This document shows, piece after piece, positions 40,436 through 51,429 of a stretch of 64,000 nt of DNA. The notes beneath the pieces were generated by a model that worked only from the letters and a program-made list of their open reading frames with translations, ran no database searches and was not told the DNA's origin. Within the stretch, counting starts at the first letter, position 1, and every line of letters starts with the position of its first letter. The translations under genes were made by a program, and so were the position numbers. This DNA is from Cydia pomonella (taxonomy: Eukaryota > Arthropoda > Insecta > Lepidoptera > Tortricidae), in assembly GCF_033807575.1 (NCBI RefSeq), contig NC_084725.1:5491001-5555000 (forward strand). The letters run 5' to 3'.

Positions 40436-42749
40436 TTAGCTGGAAAAATGCCTTATAAAAAAAAAATAAAAAAATAAAAAATCGTTTATTAAAAGAAAGA
40501 AGATAAAATTACATAACTAGCTCAGTGGTCCCACACTAGGCTAGGCCTGTATCGTGGTGACCGCTCTACAGAATTACTACATACATTTTTGGGGTATCCT
40601 CTAAACTAAAATACAATCCTATCTTGGATAATTGATGAAAAACGTCTGCTGAATTAAATACATGCAAAGAGAAAACTAACTAATACTACCTATATTACAT
40701 TTACAATTTTGAGTAAAAATTAACCATATCAGAAATAAAAATCATGATGTGTGTGTGTGTGTGTGAGTGAATATGATGTGATGATTTTGTGAGTAAGAGC
40801 GACCTTAAGTTGGGTAGACCTGTGTTGGGTAGGGAGTAGTTATAGGGGATAAGTTCGCCTTTGTATCTCAATTTCTGTAAATTATATGTGAACCTGTTTT
40901 TGTACAATAAAATGATTACTACTACTATTACTATATGATTAATAAGTGTTATATTGTGCAAATACCAGCAAGGTCCGTTGCGTAGGATGGCAAAAAGTTC
41001 ATCATCGGCGTGAGAATCAGAGCTCTGTCGACATCGCGACACTTACCTGTAAATAAAACATATATTGGTTCATACCTCAGTTACATAGCTTTATTGAGTG
41101 CATATCTACGAATAGATTCAAATTTAGAAGTTATATTTCTAGCTTCAAATGAAATGTTTTCTGTACAAAATATTAGTGTTTTGTTAAGAATCTTTTGTAA
41201 TTTCCATCGATATCGACTGTTTTCTTATCTAGACCGTGCTTATACTCGTAAGATCCAGGCCAATTTTTTCACTTTTGAATTTGGAAATTGTCATAAACAC
41301 AAACATCACTCAAACGCCAAGCTCCCGGGCTCAAGGGAACTAATGTAAACCTTACTCGAAAGTGTGAAGATTACTTTGACAGCGTCCGCCATGACACCTA
41401 TAGTTGTCATTGGCGCTGTGGGTACTAGTAACGATGCCTCTAGGTGTTCTTGGCGTTCAAAAGGTTAAAAAGACTTCTACGTGAACAAAATCGCAGGCAA
41501 AAGATTCAATTAACCATTACTGTCATGTCATTGTCAAGTTACGCCCGGCTCCGACCATTCCTGTCATACGCATAACGTAGCATTACAACATTAGGTTAGG
41601 AAGTTCGAGTCCGGTACTAATTACGAGTGTAATTAAGCTAAATTAATTCGTACTGGTACAGACGTACGGGCCAAGTTTGCGTGCTGGATAAATACGGGGT
41701 TCCGTAGATAGCTGTAGTTTTTTTTAAATATAGCGTACTCATGACCATCAGTACAGTGCAGTCTACATTTGCATATACGGATACTTCACTAAATTGTAAA
41801 ATGTGGTTATATGACTGTTTGGTTTTTGAATAAACTGAAAAAAAATGCGCCGGGTATCAAAACGCTTCTTTTTTCTTTTTTTCCCGTATGTAACTATAAC
41901 AGATCAACTCTCCATTCGCTCAGAGTCTGGTAAATGTTATTAGCGAAGATGCTGAAGGCGTCAAATTTAGATAGGCGAGTTGCTATTATATGACAAATAC
42001 ACAAAGGCTGCAAAAATGTACTGCTAAGTGCTAGTCTTGACAGCCATGTTGGTATCATCGTATGTTTGTTAGGGGTTAAATTCCAATTAGAATCTTTGAG
42101 AAACATAGAACATGGATATTTTTGATACCATACTAGGTAGGCCACCAAACTAAGGAAAATTCGTCTACAACTATGCCAAAATTCGCTTATACACGAATTA
42201 TATCCCCTGTATGGCAATTTTTAGGCTTCATTTGGTAGCCTATGCATTAGTAGAAAACAGTACTTAAATTGTATTTCACATTATTGCTTAGTGCTTTCAA
42301 CCCATATTCTCCCATTGGTCGCCAGTAAAAGGCCTGTGATTAATAAATTAAATAACAATTATATATTCAACGCGTGCTACCTTTTCCGATCCCAATACGG
42401 ATCCCTAGGTACCTACTCGATAATCGGTCGGTAATAAATTACACAATAAAACTGATTCCTTGTTGCATAATGCCATGCAACATCAGTTTGATAATATTTC
42501 CAATCGGTCGGAGACACGAACGGATATTTATGAGTGTTTTACGAGTATGTTGGAAAAACGTTTTCTGCAGAAGTAATAGTTACGGAAAGCAAAGGTTTAC
42601 TGGTTTATAAAATACTGAAATAGAGTTAGGGCCAACACACATACCCACGATACGACTTCGTCTCACTATGTTGCCTCTTAGTAATAAGTACCTAACACTT
42701 TGGTTTTCTTAACTTTAACTTCAAGGCTAGAGTAAATAGGTATCTCGTA
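40436..42749. other. No gene recognised; GT microsatellite
   Basis: A (GT)n run lies at 40,747-40,764. Frames at 40,701-41,042, 41,010-41,348 and 41,894-42,217 (107-113 codons) lack any domain. A piece at 41,420-41,470 (TCTAGGTGTTCTTGGCGTTC) has a relative at 48,290-48,310. Confidence 0.5.
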
Positions 42750-42835
42750 GGTAAGCGTGCACCACCGTAGACCGCATCATCACTTACCATCAGGTGAGAT
42801 CGTGGTCAAACGCCTGCCTATCCGCCATAAAAAAT
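42750..42835 (-). repeat. LINE/SINE 3' tail fragment
   Basis: CATCACTTACCATCAGGTGA, then GTCAAACGCCTGCCTATC and an A run match a frequent lepidopteran retroposon 3' end. Orientation is uncertain and no coding part remains. Confidence 0.45.
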
Positions 42836-42879
42836 ACTTTCTTTCTTAACGTAAATCAATGTTGTATCCTACATTAAGC

Positions 42880-43185
42880 GGTGTCAAATAAGCGTACAGC
42901 CCGCCTGATGGTAAGCAGTCTCCGTAACATATGTCCGCCTGCAGCTCCGGAGGAGTTACAAGCGCGTTGCGGACTCTAACACTCCACATCCTCGTTCTGG
43001 CAACCTTACTCACCGGCAGGAACACAACACTATGAGTAGGGTCTAGTCATATTTGGCTGAGGTTTTCTGTAAGGTGGAGGTACTTCCCCAGTTGGGCTCT
43101 GCTCTAGTTCTGGAATCACATCCAGTTTGCTGTGCCCTACCACACAAAGCAAGATGGCATTCACAGTGCCCATACCTCTTATTCT
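42880..43185 (-). repeat. Dispersed repeat family R1, copy C
   Basis: Reverse-oriented copy running from the CAAATAAGCGTACAGCCCGC segment to the conserved frame at 43,030-43,173 (minus). The 47-residue frame starts MGTVNAILLC, contains EQSPTGEVPPPYRKPQ and ends at a TAG in the same place as the other copies. The longer 74-codon frame simply extends upstream of the conserved ATG. Confidence 0.8.
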
Positions 43186-43330
43186 CTTTGTCTGCTTGCT
43201 GACTCGATCATGAGAGACAGTGCTTAACAAAGCATATACAATGGACCTTAACACGATGGAAGTACATCAGGATCTTCCAACTGACCCTGTCATGAGACAC
43301 TGGTCAGTACTTGTCAAAACTTGTACAATG
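43186..43330. repeat. Two diverged units resembling the 120-bp array
   Basis: TGACTCGATCATGAGAGACA (43,200) and TGACCCTGTCATGAGACACTG (43,282), with AACACGATGGA between them, resemble CTGACTCCATCATGAGACCC and AACACGATGGA of the array at 1-781. The match is weak and the period here is about 82 bp. Confidence 0.35.
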
Positions 43331-45586
43331 AACATACATGATGAAGTGGATTAGTAGTCGTCAATTCTCAAGTTATTGCCTCCCACAGAAAATCATTGTC
43401 TTTATTAATCGAAGTTTAATTTATAATATAGCTTTTTAACATTTGAACTATGACAACGTAATGGCATAGTCACGCTTAGCGACTGCGTCAATGATGATCG
43501 ACTCTTACCGGCAAGGATGATTGACTTTACTAATTATCTTTTTAATGATTACTTTCAAGGTTGTTACAAAATGGTTAGATATAGCTACATAAACTTTATT
43601 ATTATTTTAACACTTGCAACTTTTAGTACCTACCTATTTCTCGATAATTAAATAGTTAAATTGATTTCATAAATATTGTGAATTTATGAAAACCGAACTT
43701 TCAGGGAGAATGGAACAACTAACCTACATGCTCATTACTATTTTCAAATACACACTTTTTAGTCCAAATGATGACTTAGGTAACTTAAAGTTGTTCTAAA
43801 ACAATTAGAAAATAAGTAAAAACAATATTTCTGAAAAGATCCCTGCACCAGATAGATGACAATCGTATTAATATAATTAAAAGTACCGTAACCAAAAAAG
43901 GTTATTAAAATATTTTTTCAGTAAACCTTTATATCAAACATTTTACGTTCCCTTATTTCTTTTTACCTTTATTTCTCACTGCAAAATTAATTATACTAGA
44001 CAGTTAAACAATTACCAACAAACATGCCATTTCCCCACATTCCGCGATCGGCAAGGGCCGGCACTTTCTCTGCGCGTGCGTCCGCGCACAGACACGCGCA
44101 AACGCAACTTGATCTTTGACTTTGGACGTCAGATTACGTTTCTTTTGTTAGAATCAGACTATTTTGCCTTAAAAAGTGAATGTAGATCGTAAATAAGAGA
44201 AGAGCATACAATATCTACATAAAATAATCGTTGATCGCCGACTGTTCGAATTACTGAGAACGTGTCGAAAGTTTTTTTTGTCGAATAAATAAATGAGATA
44301 AAGAACAACGAACGATGATATGAGTCTAGAGAAGACCTTGACAAAAAACGAATACGATTATTAAGAAATAGGCTAAAACCGAGCAATATGAGTAAAAACG
44401 AGTGACGAATACCGAATGATGATACCACATAACATAAGACATAAATGAAAAGAGCGATGATGATAGCAGTAATGCAAAATTCTTGCTACGTGCTTCTCGT
44501 ACCTTAAATACTGAAATGTATACAGAAGTAGATACTTAATGCAATTGCTTCTGGTTGATAAAATATCACTAAACAACCAGTTATTAGGTAAAGAAATCCA
44601 TCAAGAGAAAACCGACTTGTATCCTGTCTGAATCTGATGGCAGTTTTTTTTTCATATTCGCAAACAAAATTAAAAAAGATGAACAATGTACATAAATTAA
44701 CATGCTTATCTCATAGGGTAAATATCCTAACTCGTTACCTATCGGACAATGAACTCAGCCAACGCCGCCTAACTCTAACTACGTCTGAGTCACTAATTCT
44801 GTCATTATCTCACTGTTTACAGATGCGCCTACGGTAGGTACAAAGAGACCGCGGGATTAAACGCTAATTAGCGTGGCGTGCCAGTTCCCACGCGCAGGCG
44901 CAGGTACCGTCGACAGAACAAACAAATAATTTTCCCCCTTCTTTGAAGGACCCTTTTCTGATGGTAAGCCACATATTATAAAACAAAATTAGGTACATTG
45001 AATCATGATTTCTGTGATAATAATGCGTGTAAGCAAGAAAAATATTCCTAAAGAAAATTGTCAACGTATTTTTAGGCTACTCTGTGTAATCCAAAGAATT
45101 GGGAACAGGCACCGGCTTCTACGAAAGCAGCTTCCATAAGATTTAATACAGAGGAAACAAGGTATTTTGTGATATGAGAGCAACTCAAAAATATTAAATG
45201 ATATTTAATCACAAATTCCAAGAAGAGATAGCACAGTATTATGAGAAAAAATAACAAAAACAACAAGGAGAACAATGTGTTAACACATAAAAATCGTAGG
45301 CAGATTATAGTGTGCGAATGCTGGATATACGGCCTTTTTTGTGATACCTACGTTAATTACCTCTTTTTGTATATACTAAGTATTTAATCATTATGACAGA
45401 ATTTCACAGTGCTTAGGATTACTCTTACGTAAATTGCCCCGCCGCTGTCAGCACCCTAGGTTAGGTTTTTTATGATATGTTTAAGTATATGTATTTTGTA
45501 TTGCCTTTACATGTATTTTTGTATTTTACTTTTATATCCATTTTATAAATACCTAAACTAAGAAGACGAATAAACAAAGAATATAT
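43331..45586. other. No gene recognised
   Basis: A GC-rich patch at 44,035-44,110 and the perfect 14-bp palindrome ACGCTAATTAGCGT (44,861-44,874) stand out. Short frames on both strands show no domain. Confidence 0.5.
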
Positions 45587-45720
45587 GTGACGTCCCACGG
45601 GTAAAGGTACCTTATGGCGGTAGGCGCGTACGACGCGTAGCAGCGTATTCGTATAGGAGCGTCGTGAATAATAGCGTAAGCGCCAGCCGCCATCAGGTAC
45701 CTTTTCCCGTGGAACGTCAC
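45587..45720. mobile_element. MITE with about 40-bp inverted ends
   Basis: The left end GTGACGTCCCACGGGTAAAG and the right end, in reverse GTGACGTTCCACGGGAAAAG, match over about 40 bp with a few differences. TATAT flanks both sides, and the right side runs into an (AT)n microsatellite at 45,720-45,740. The core is GC-rich (GGCGCGTACGACGCGTAGC). Confidence 0.85.
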
Positions 45721-45740
45721 ATATATATATATATATATAT

Positions 45741-47167
45741 TTTATTTTTATTTTTATTTAATTTATTTAGAACACAAACAGTCACATATACAAATGGATT
45801 TAAAGTACAATGTAGAGTACTTAACATACTTAAGAATCATAGACCTGGAGGTTCATTATTAAGTACATAATGTTAACATACATACTACCAGCATAAAGAA
45901 AATGCAATCATGAAATCATGAGCTATACTTAAATTCTATTTACTAGTCTTCAGAGGAGAAAAAAAAATACAATTAGTAGTAATACAGTAAGCAGGTTTGA
46001 CATTACTGTCTGTTTCATAAATTTTCGGATATGTTGTATTTTTTTTTTTTACTAATACTGGTAGGTATTAGGACAACCGGAAAGTTACATTTATACATTG
46101 TGTACATTGTATTATATTTAATTATATGAAATAGGTACTTGAACTAAAACAATTTACGTTTAAGTATCATTTTGAGACTAGACAATGAAGTGTGAATATA
46201 TATATTAATCCTTGTGCAGGTGTTTGCAGACCGTACTGCGAGGCTTATGTTTTAATACTAAGATTAAAAGTTACTGCGGAGGGGATCTATTTAGATTTCC
46301 GTGGGTATTGTTTTCGTTTTTATTCTTGTGATAAACATATAAGTAGGTTTATTAGATTCAAAAGTAGGACTTAAGCAGCATTACCTATGAAGCTAAATAT
46401 CTAACCTATATTTCCTTAATTTATACAGGCTTAGCTTGACAACACACGTAGAAAGCAAAGTTGGAACAGGCATAGCAAATATTAAGGCCTGTGCATACTG
46501 GATGCGTGTGCGTAGGCGTGCTCATGTGCGTTGCAATATACAGATCCTTATAAGAGATGGCACACCGCTTGCGTGACGTGTGCACGGCTCCAAAACTTTC
46601 GCGCACGCGCACGTGCACGCTTCCGTACAGTTTTAGCCCTAAGAAAGATTGTAAGCCGGGATCTCATATTATTGTCATTATTTATTTATTTATTTATTCA
46701 AATACAGTAGTATTTTTAATAATAGCCCCACAAAACTCAACAATGAGTTTGACTGTGGGGTCGTCAGTCTCTAGTTACGTAAATAAAAATAACTTACCTA
46801 TAAGTAGTATGTAATTAATTAATGACTACAATGTATGAAAATGTTGTTATTATTTTCACGTCTTATGGCTTCAGGCAAACTATCAATTTAGCTAAGTATG
46901 TAGTGACACGCAACTCAAATTTGACGTATTAAGAATTGTAATGCACTGGAAAACCTTACCTAGTTGCAAAACAATGCTGATTAAACAAATATGTAAACAA
47001 GCCGAAATGCGTCAATTTCTTTTTTAATGAACTTATAATTGCAAGAAACAATGTCATTAGGCTACGCACTATTTCTACGCAACACTTCTTAACCATGGTT
47101 ATCTTTACATTAACAACTTCATTAACATAGGTATACCTTAAGTCTCTGGAATACGGGTATAGTTTAT
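45741..47167. other. No gene recognised; ATTT microsatellite
   Basis: (TATT)n lies at 46,679-46,698. A GC-rich stretch at 46,495-46,625 (GCGCACGCGCACGTGCACGC) has no open frame I can support. Confidence 0.5.
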
Positions 47168-47312
47168 GGCTGCTCTACACGATGGCCCAGCGCAGGCCAG
47201 TCCAAGGGACGCATTTATGCGTTAGAGGGAGTAAGTGATATTGCAATCTCATTCCACCGCATAGCTGCATCCCTTAGACTGGCTTACGCTGGGCCAGCGT
47301 GTAAAGGAGCCC
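47168..47312. mobile_element. MITE with about 50-bp inverted ends
   Basis: GGCTGCTCTACACGATGGCC at the left pairs with the right end, which reads GGGCTCCTTTACACGCTGGC in reverse. Inner parts CAGTCCAAGGGACGCA and TGCATCCCTTAGACTG are also inverted. Boundaries are approximate to a few bases. Confidence 0.75.
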
Positions 47313-47348
47313 TTACGAATAATCAGTTACCCATATGTGTCGAGGATG

Positions 47349-47489
47349 GTACAGTCGCCATCAGAAATATCGGAGCGGCCAAGGTGCTCACAAATATCTA
47401 AACACGCCCCTATTTTCATGGCGTTAGAGTGCGTGTTCAGATATTTTTGAGTACCTTGGCCGCCCCGATATATCTGATGGTGACTGTAC
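47349..47489. mobile_element. Tc1/mariner-like MITE with about 57-bp inverted ends
   Basis: GTACAGTCGCCATCAGAAAT at the left pairs with the right end, in reverse GTACAGTCACCATCAGATAT, and the pairing extends about 57 bp to AATATCTRAACACGC. TA-CAGT termini suggest a Tc1/mariner origin. It lies 36 bp from the preceding MITE. Confidence 0.85.
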
Positions 47490-47925
47490 GAATAGCAAAA
47501 CATTTAACTGATCATCTTTGCAGCTTATTGTCTTAGCAATAAGCTTTACAATTGGGCAGCTAACTATGTACTACGAATAAAAGAAAATACAGTTCATATA
47601 GGCACATTACGTTTCGTTACTCGTCACGTTACGTTATGCTTTTAGCGTAATTTGTGCGTCAAACGCGTGAATTGGAGCGTAGATGAGTCTAGACGTGGTT
47701 GAAAAAGGTAGGATGTTCCGAATCGATTTTTGTAGGATTTAAGGGATTTCTTCAAGCTTACCACAAATCTAATAAATAGCGTGGCATAGTTTTGTTTTCT
47801 GTTGGTGCGATGTCAAAATACTATTTACTCGTATATCCAAAAATTCATAATTTTCGGTTCTCGTATTGTAGGACACAAACGTCATAACAAATTTAACTTT
47901 AAGGAGGTACTTGATTTTTTATATG
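47490..47925. other. No gene recognised
   Basis: ACGTTACGTTATGC-like short repeats lie near 47,620-47,640. No coding signal. Confidence 0.5.
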
Positions 47926-48190
47926 ATCTTGATTTTAATTAAATTTTTATTTTCGATCTCATATTTTAATTTTATTTTGATTTTAATGTATATTTTGATT
48001 TTGATCTTAATTTTGATTTCTTATCTCAATTTTAATTTATTAAAACTGTAATTGTATTTTTATTTTAGACATATAAATTGGCTTTGTTTTGTTTTAAATA
48101 TAATTGTAATTTTAATTTTAAGTTTGTTTTTAACTTCAATTTAGTAGTAATTCAATTTTGACATGTAAATTAACTTTATGAATAAATGAG
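47926..48190 (+). repeat. Low-complexity ATTTTGATTTTAATTTT tract
   Basis: About 260 bp made almost only of short T-rich blocks such as TTTTGATTTTAATTT, strongly T over A on the plus strand. It has no strict period. The tract may be an old retroposon tail on the opposite strand or a simple-sequence expansion. Confidence 0.7.
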
Positions 48191-48639
48191 TATGAGTATA
48201 AAAATGTAGACGTTATTTTGGTAGCGTACATTATAACACTAAAAAGGTCCTTGTGACGCTTTGAGTACTACAAGTACTACAGCTCACTACGCCTAGGATT
48301 CTTAGCGTTCAACGGATTAACAAATACGAGCATTAAAAACAAACTTTTTAACAAAAACTAAAACCTACTTCAAATATTACCAAAAGCGCCATACATGTAC
48401 CTATAACATTTGAAGAGTGCCCTCAACTTCTCCAAGATCCCATCATCAGACCCCGACTTGGTGCCAATGGGACAATCTCGGGGTTTTATACCCGTTTGAT
48501 TAAAAAAAATATTTTGAAAATCGGTTCACGATTCTCGGAGATATCGAGTAACATACATACAAAAAAATAAAAAAAATCAGTCGAATTGAGAACCTCCTTC
48601 TTTTTTGAAGTCAGTTAAAAAATACTGGACATTCTTACA
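48191..48639. other. No gene recognised; repeat tail near 48,480-48,620
   Basis: ATTTTGAAAATCGGTTCACG, GATATCGAGTAACATACATA and CAGTCGAATTGAGAACCTCC form a dispersed-repeat 3' end common in Lepidoptera (recognition only). Confidence 0.45.
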
Positions 48640-48845
48640 CACTAAGCTCGTGAAGGCTTGTATTGTAGGTACCCAGAAAACGATATATATAATATGTATG
48701 AAAACTTAAACATATAGAGAACACCCATTACTCTGGAACAAATATCAGTGCTCATCACACAAATAAATGCCCTTAGCGGGACTCAAACCCAGGACCATCG
48801 GTTTCATAGACAGGGTCACTACCCACTGGGCCATACCGGTCGTCA
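48640..48845 (-). mobile_element. tRNA-derived SINE, reverse copy
   Basis: Reverse copy of the 14.7-kb SINE from AGCTCGTGAAGGCTTGTATT to the head. The inverted B box is GGACTCAAACCCAGG and the inverted A box CCCACTGGGCCA. The 3' tail is shortened compared with the 16-kb copy. Confidence 0.85.
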
Positions 48846-49180
48846 ACAATTGAATTGAATTGCAATTAAAATAACAATTAACACTAAAAAAGCTTTCACT
48901 TATAGTTTCTGCTATAAAATTATATCTATTGTTCCAACAAACAACGCAAAACGATTTCTATTAGTACACGTCCGTAATATATTTTTTGCGACGTATCGCA
49001 TTCACTAATAGTTATACTAAATAATAGACACAGCGCATGCTTGAACCTACAAAAAACTAGAAACACCGATACGCTTTTTACTTATTAAAATCAAGCTATT
49101 ACTTATACCTATATTGCTGTATGAAATTTAAAAAGAAAACGTTCCTATGTCTAATTCTCAAGAACACATGATAACTACAG
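48846..49180. other. No gene recognised
   Basis: AT-rich with no open frame of note. Confidence 0.5.
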
Positions 49181-49324
49181 GGTGCGCCGACAACATGCAA
49201 ATCGTTCACGATCGGTAGCGAATGAAACGCATCTGTCACTGTCACACTAATATGGAAGAGTGATAGAGAGAGATGACTACGCTATGCTACGGAGCGTTAA
49301 CGATTGGCATGTTGGCTAAGCACC
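49181..49324. mobile_element. MITE with about 50-bp imperfect inverted ends
   Basis: GGTGCGCCGACAACATGCAA at the left pairs with the right end, in reverse GGTGCTTAGCCAACATGCCA, continuing through AATCGTTAACG and GTAGCGAA-like parts. No transposase and no clear target duplication. Confidence 0.7.
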
Positions 49325-49639
49325 TAGTTCCGCTTAAAACATCGACTTGTCGTTTAACTGAGCCTTAGCTTCATCTTCATAGACATAAGAGTCAATTCAT
49401 AACTGTCAAAAATTAATTCTGACATTACTTTGACTATAGGTACAGACGGTACAGTCGATGTCAAAGATTTTAACACTTTTAAATAAATCAGTAAACACGC
49501 TGGCACCGTCTTACCTCTAACGGACTAATGTAAAAGCGGGCGCAGCGGAGGAAAGCGCCAAACGTTTGAAACGTAATAAATATAAGAGCCTCGGTAAGAG
49601 TACCATTTTGTACCATTTGGCGTTGAAACTCTAGGTCCA
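49325..49639. other. No gene recognised; MITE end scrap at 49,446
   Basis: GGTACAGTCGATGTCAAAG near 49,448 resembles a single end of a TA-CAGT MITE. The 83-codon minus-strand frame starting at 49,739 overlaps the LINE end that follows and is a shadow. Confidence 0.45.
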
Positions 49640-49845
49640 TGGGGTCCCAGCGCGCACAAGTTTTTTTACAGAAATCGCGAAACGTCTGGTTGCGATACAA
49701 CGAGGAAATGCCATCAGCACCCTTGGTACAATGCCCCAAGGGCCTATTTTAGATTTAAGCTAGTTATAGTAATCCTCTGCATATATCTATTATGTATATT
49801 GTTATTGTAAATAAAATTGTTTGTTTCATGACCACATAATATACC
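49640..49845 (+). pseudogene. 3' end of a LINE family (copy 2)
   Basis: Plus-strand sequence ATACAACGAGGAAATGCCAT, then AGCACCCTTGGTACAATGCC and CCAAGGGCCTATTTTAG, looks like the last codons (VQRGNA..LGTM-type) and stop of a lepidopteran non-LTR element. TTATTGTAAATAAAATTGTT follows as the 3' end. It shares its terminal sequence with 29,395-29,560. Only the end is present. Confidence 0.5.
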
Positions 49846-49904
49846 TATTAAAGTTTAAAAAAAAAATGTAAATATTATGGGATCATTTTACAAGTATTTT
49901 ATCT

Positions 49905-50020
49905 AGTTCCACAGTACGCTCAATAAGACTTGTATTATGGACTAGACTACGAATAGACGATGTATATAAATACAATTCTATAAAAATATAGAGAACATTC
50001 ATGACTCAGGAACAAATATT
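49905..50020 (-). mobile_element. SINE fragment, reverse
   Basis: CCACAGTACGCTCAATAAGA and AACATTCATGACTCAGGAAC match the 3' half of the 14.7-kb SINE in reverse. The tRNA-derived head is absent. Confidence 0.75.
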
Positions 50021-51170
50021 TATGCTGCCAACTAGGTTAGGAAGTCATACCACCATATTCAAAACGAGAAATGGAAACATTTCTATGATGTTGACTATAC
50101 ATTCTCACGTCTCATTATAAAAAATAATTCAATCATAAACCAATACGTGCTCAAGGTGCTGAAAGCCGGAACAGCCGATATTTGACCTTATCAGTTATAA
50201 GTTCTCGTAAGTAAGGCGAGAAATGTCGCAGTGATAATTAAGGCCAAATTTGTTTGATGAGAAACGAGCGGTGTAGTGTTTGCCGTTTTCTCTTTTGTTT
50301 GATGTGTTAACGGTGTCTGATGAACTTGGTTATTTGAAATTGAAAGCATTCATTTTCAAGAAAATCATCGATACAAATTTATGGGTCATACACATTTTAT
50401 AGCTAACTTGTTCACGTATTTCCTGTAGATATCGCAAATTTAAGGGAATCTAACGGCCCTATTTGATGAATGAGATAAGATAACGAAAAGTTCTGTTTGA
50501 GATAAGTTCTCATTTAGATATCGTTTGTATGTCGTATAATTGACAGAAGCAGCTCGATTCGGGCAATAAATGTCACTTTGACGTTAGAAATATCGTAGAT
50601 AGGTCTTTTTGGGATCAAAGTGGAATCTAAATAAACGACAATTTTGACATGTCATTTATTTATCGATATTTTAAAGATCTTTCCAAGATATTACACGTGT
50701 TCTTCGAATCAGGCCGTAAAGCAAATTTTTACGTGGCATATTTACAGGCGGGATACATTTTTTCAGTATTTGAGAGTCAAACTTCAAAGTCGCTAACTTT
50801 TATTGTATTATGCACAGAAGTGACCTTTATCAAAAAAAAATATTAACATCATCACTAACCCACTAAGACAAAATCGCGGGAAATATAAATTGTAAATGCA
50901 AAAATAACCTATCTGTAAGGTCTTCACGCTTAAACTGCTTAACCGATATTTATTCAGTGTTGTATGGAGATAGCTCAAGATCCGAGAAAAGACACATAGA
51001 CTAAAATTTATTGCTGAAATTATCCTTTAAGGGGTTCAGAAATGTACTTATTCTAATCAGAAGAAATCGGGGCAGGAGCCAGTGAAGTATCGAGGAAATT
51101 TACGATGGTATCATATGTATAAAAAATGCTTACAGCTATGAGTTTTTCCTTATATTATTGGTTTTATATA
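50021..51170. other. No gene recognised; repeat scraps
   Basis: GATTCGGGCAATAAATGTCAC at 50,556 and GGTCTTCACGCTTAAACTGC at 50,919 are pieces of dispersed repeats by recognition. No coding signal. Confidence 0.45.
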
Positions 51171-51171
51171 T

Positions 51172-51429
51172 ACAGCATGAATTGTTACTTTACCTTACGC
51201 TGAGGGATGAATATGTGGGTCATACTGAACAACTTATACTATGGGGCCAACTCCAAAATCGCGAAACAAATCTGCAGTCTCATACATATTGGTGAATCAC
51301 ACGTATTTTCTAAGAAACAGCTGATTTTCTTTCGCGATTTTTGCGTTGGCCCCATAGTAAAAGTTATTCAGTATGACCCACATATTCACCCCTCAGCGTA
51401 TGGTCAAACATAACAATTTCACCCTGTAA
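51172..51429. mobile_element. MITE with about 100-bp inverted ends
   Basis: The left end ACAGCATGAATTGTTAC and right end, in reverse ACAGGGTGAAATTGTTATG, start inverted repeats that continue through CGCTGAGGG(A/G)TGAATATGTG, GTCATACTGAA and CTATGGGGCCAAC to AAATCGCGAAA, about 100 bp in all. A TA flank is likely. The 68-codon frame inside is incidental. Confidence 0.9.

Noticed and set aside
41894..42217. 107-codon minus-strand frame rich in aromatic residues
   Set aside because: No motif or family resemblance; its length is within chance for this much AT-rich DNA.
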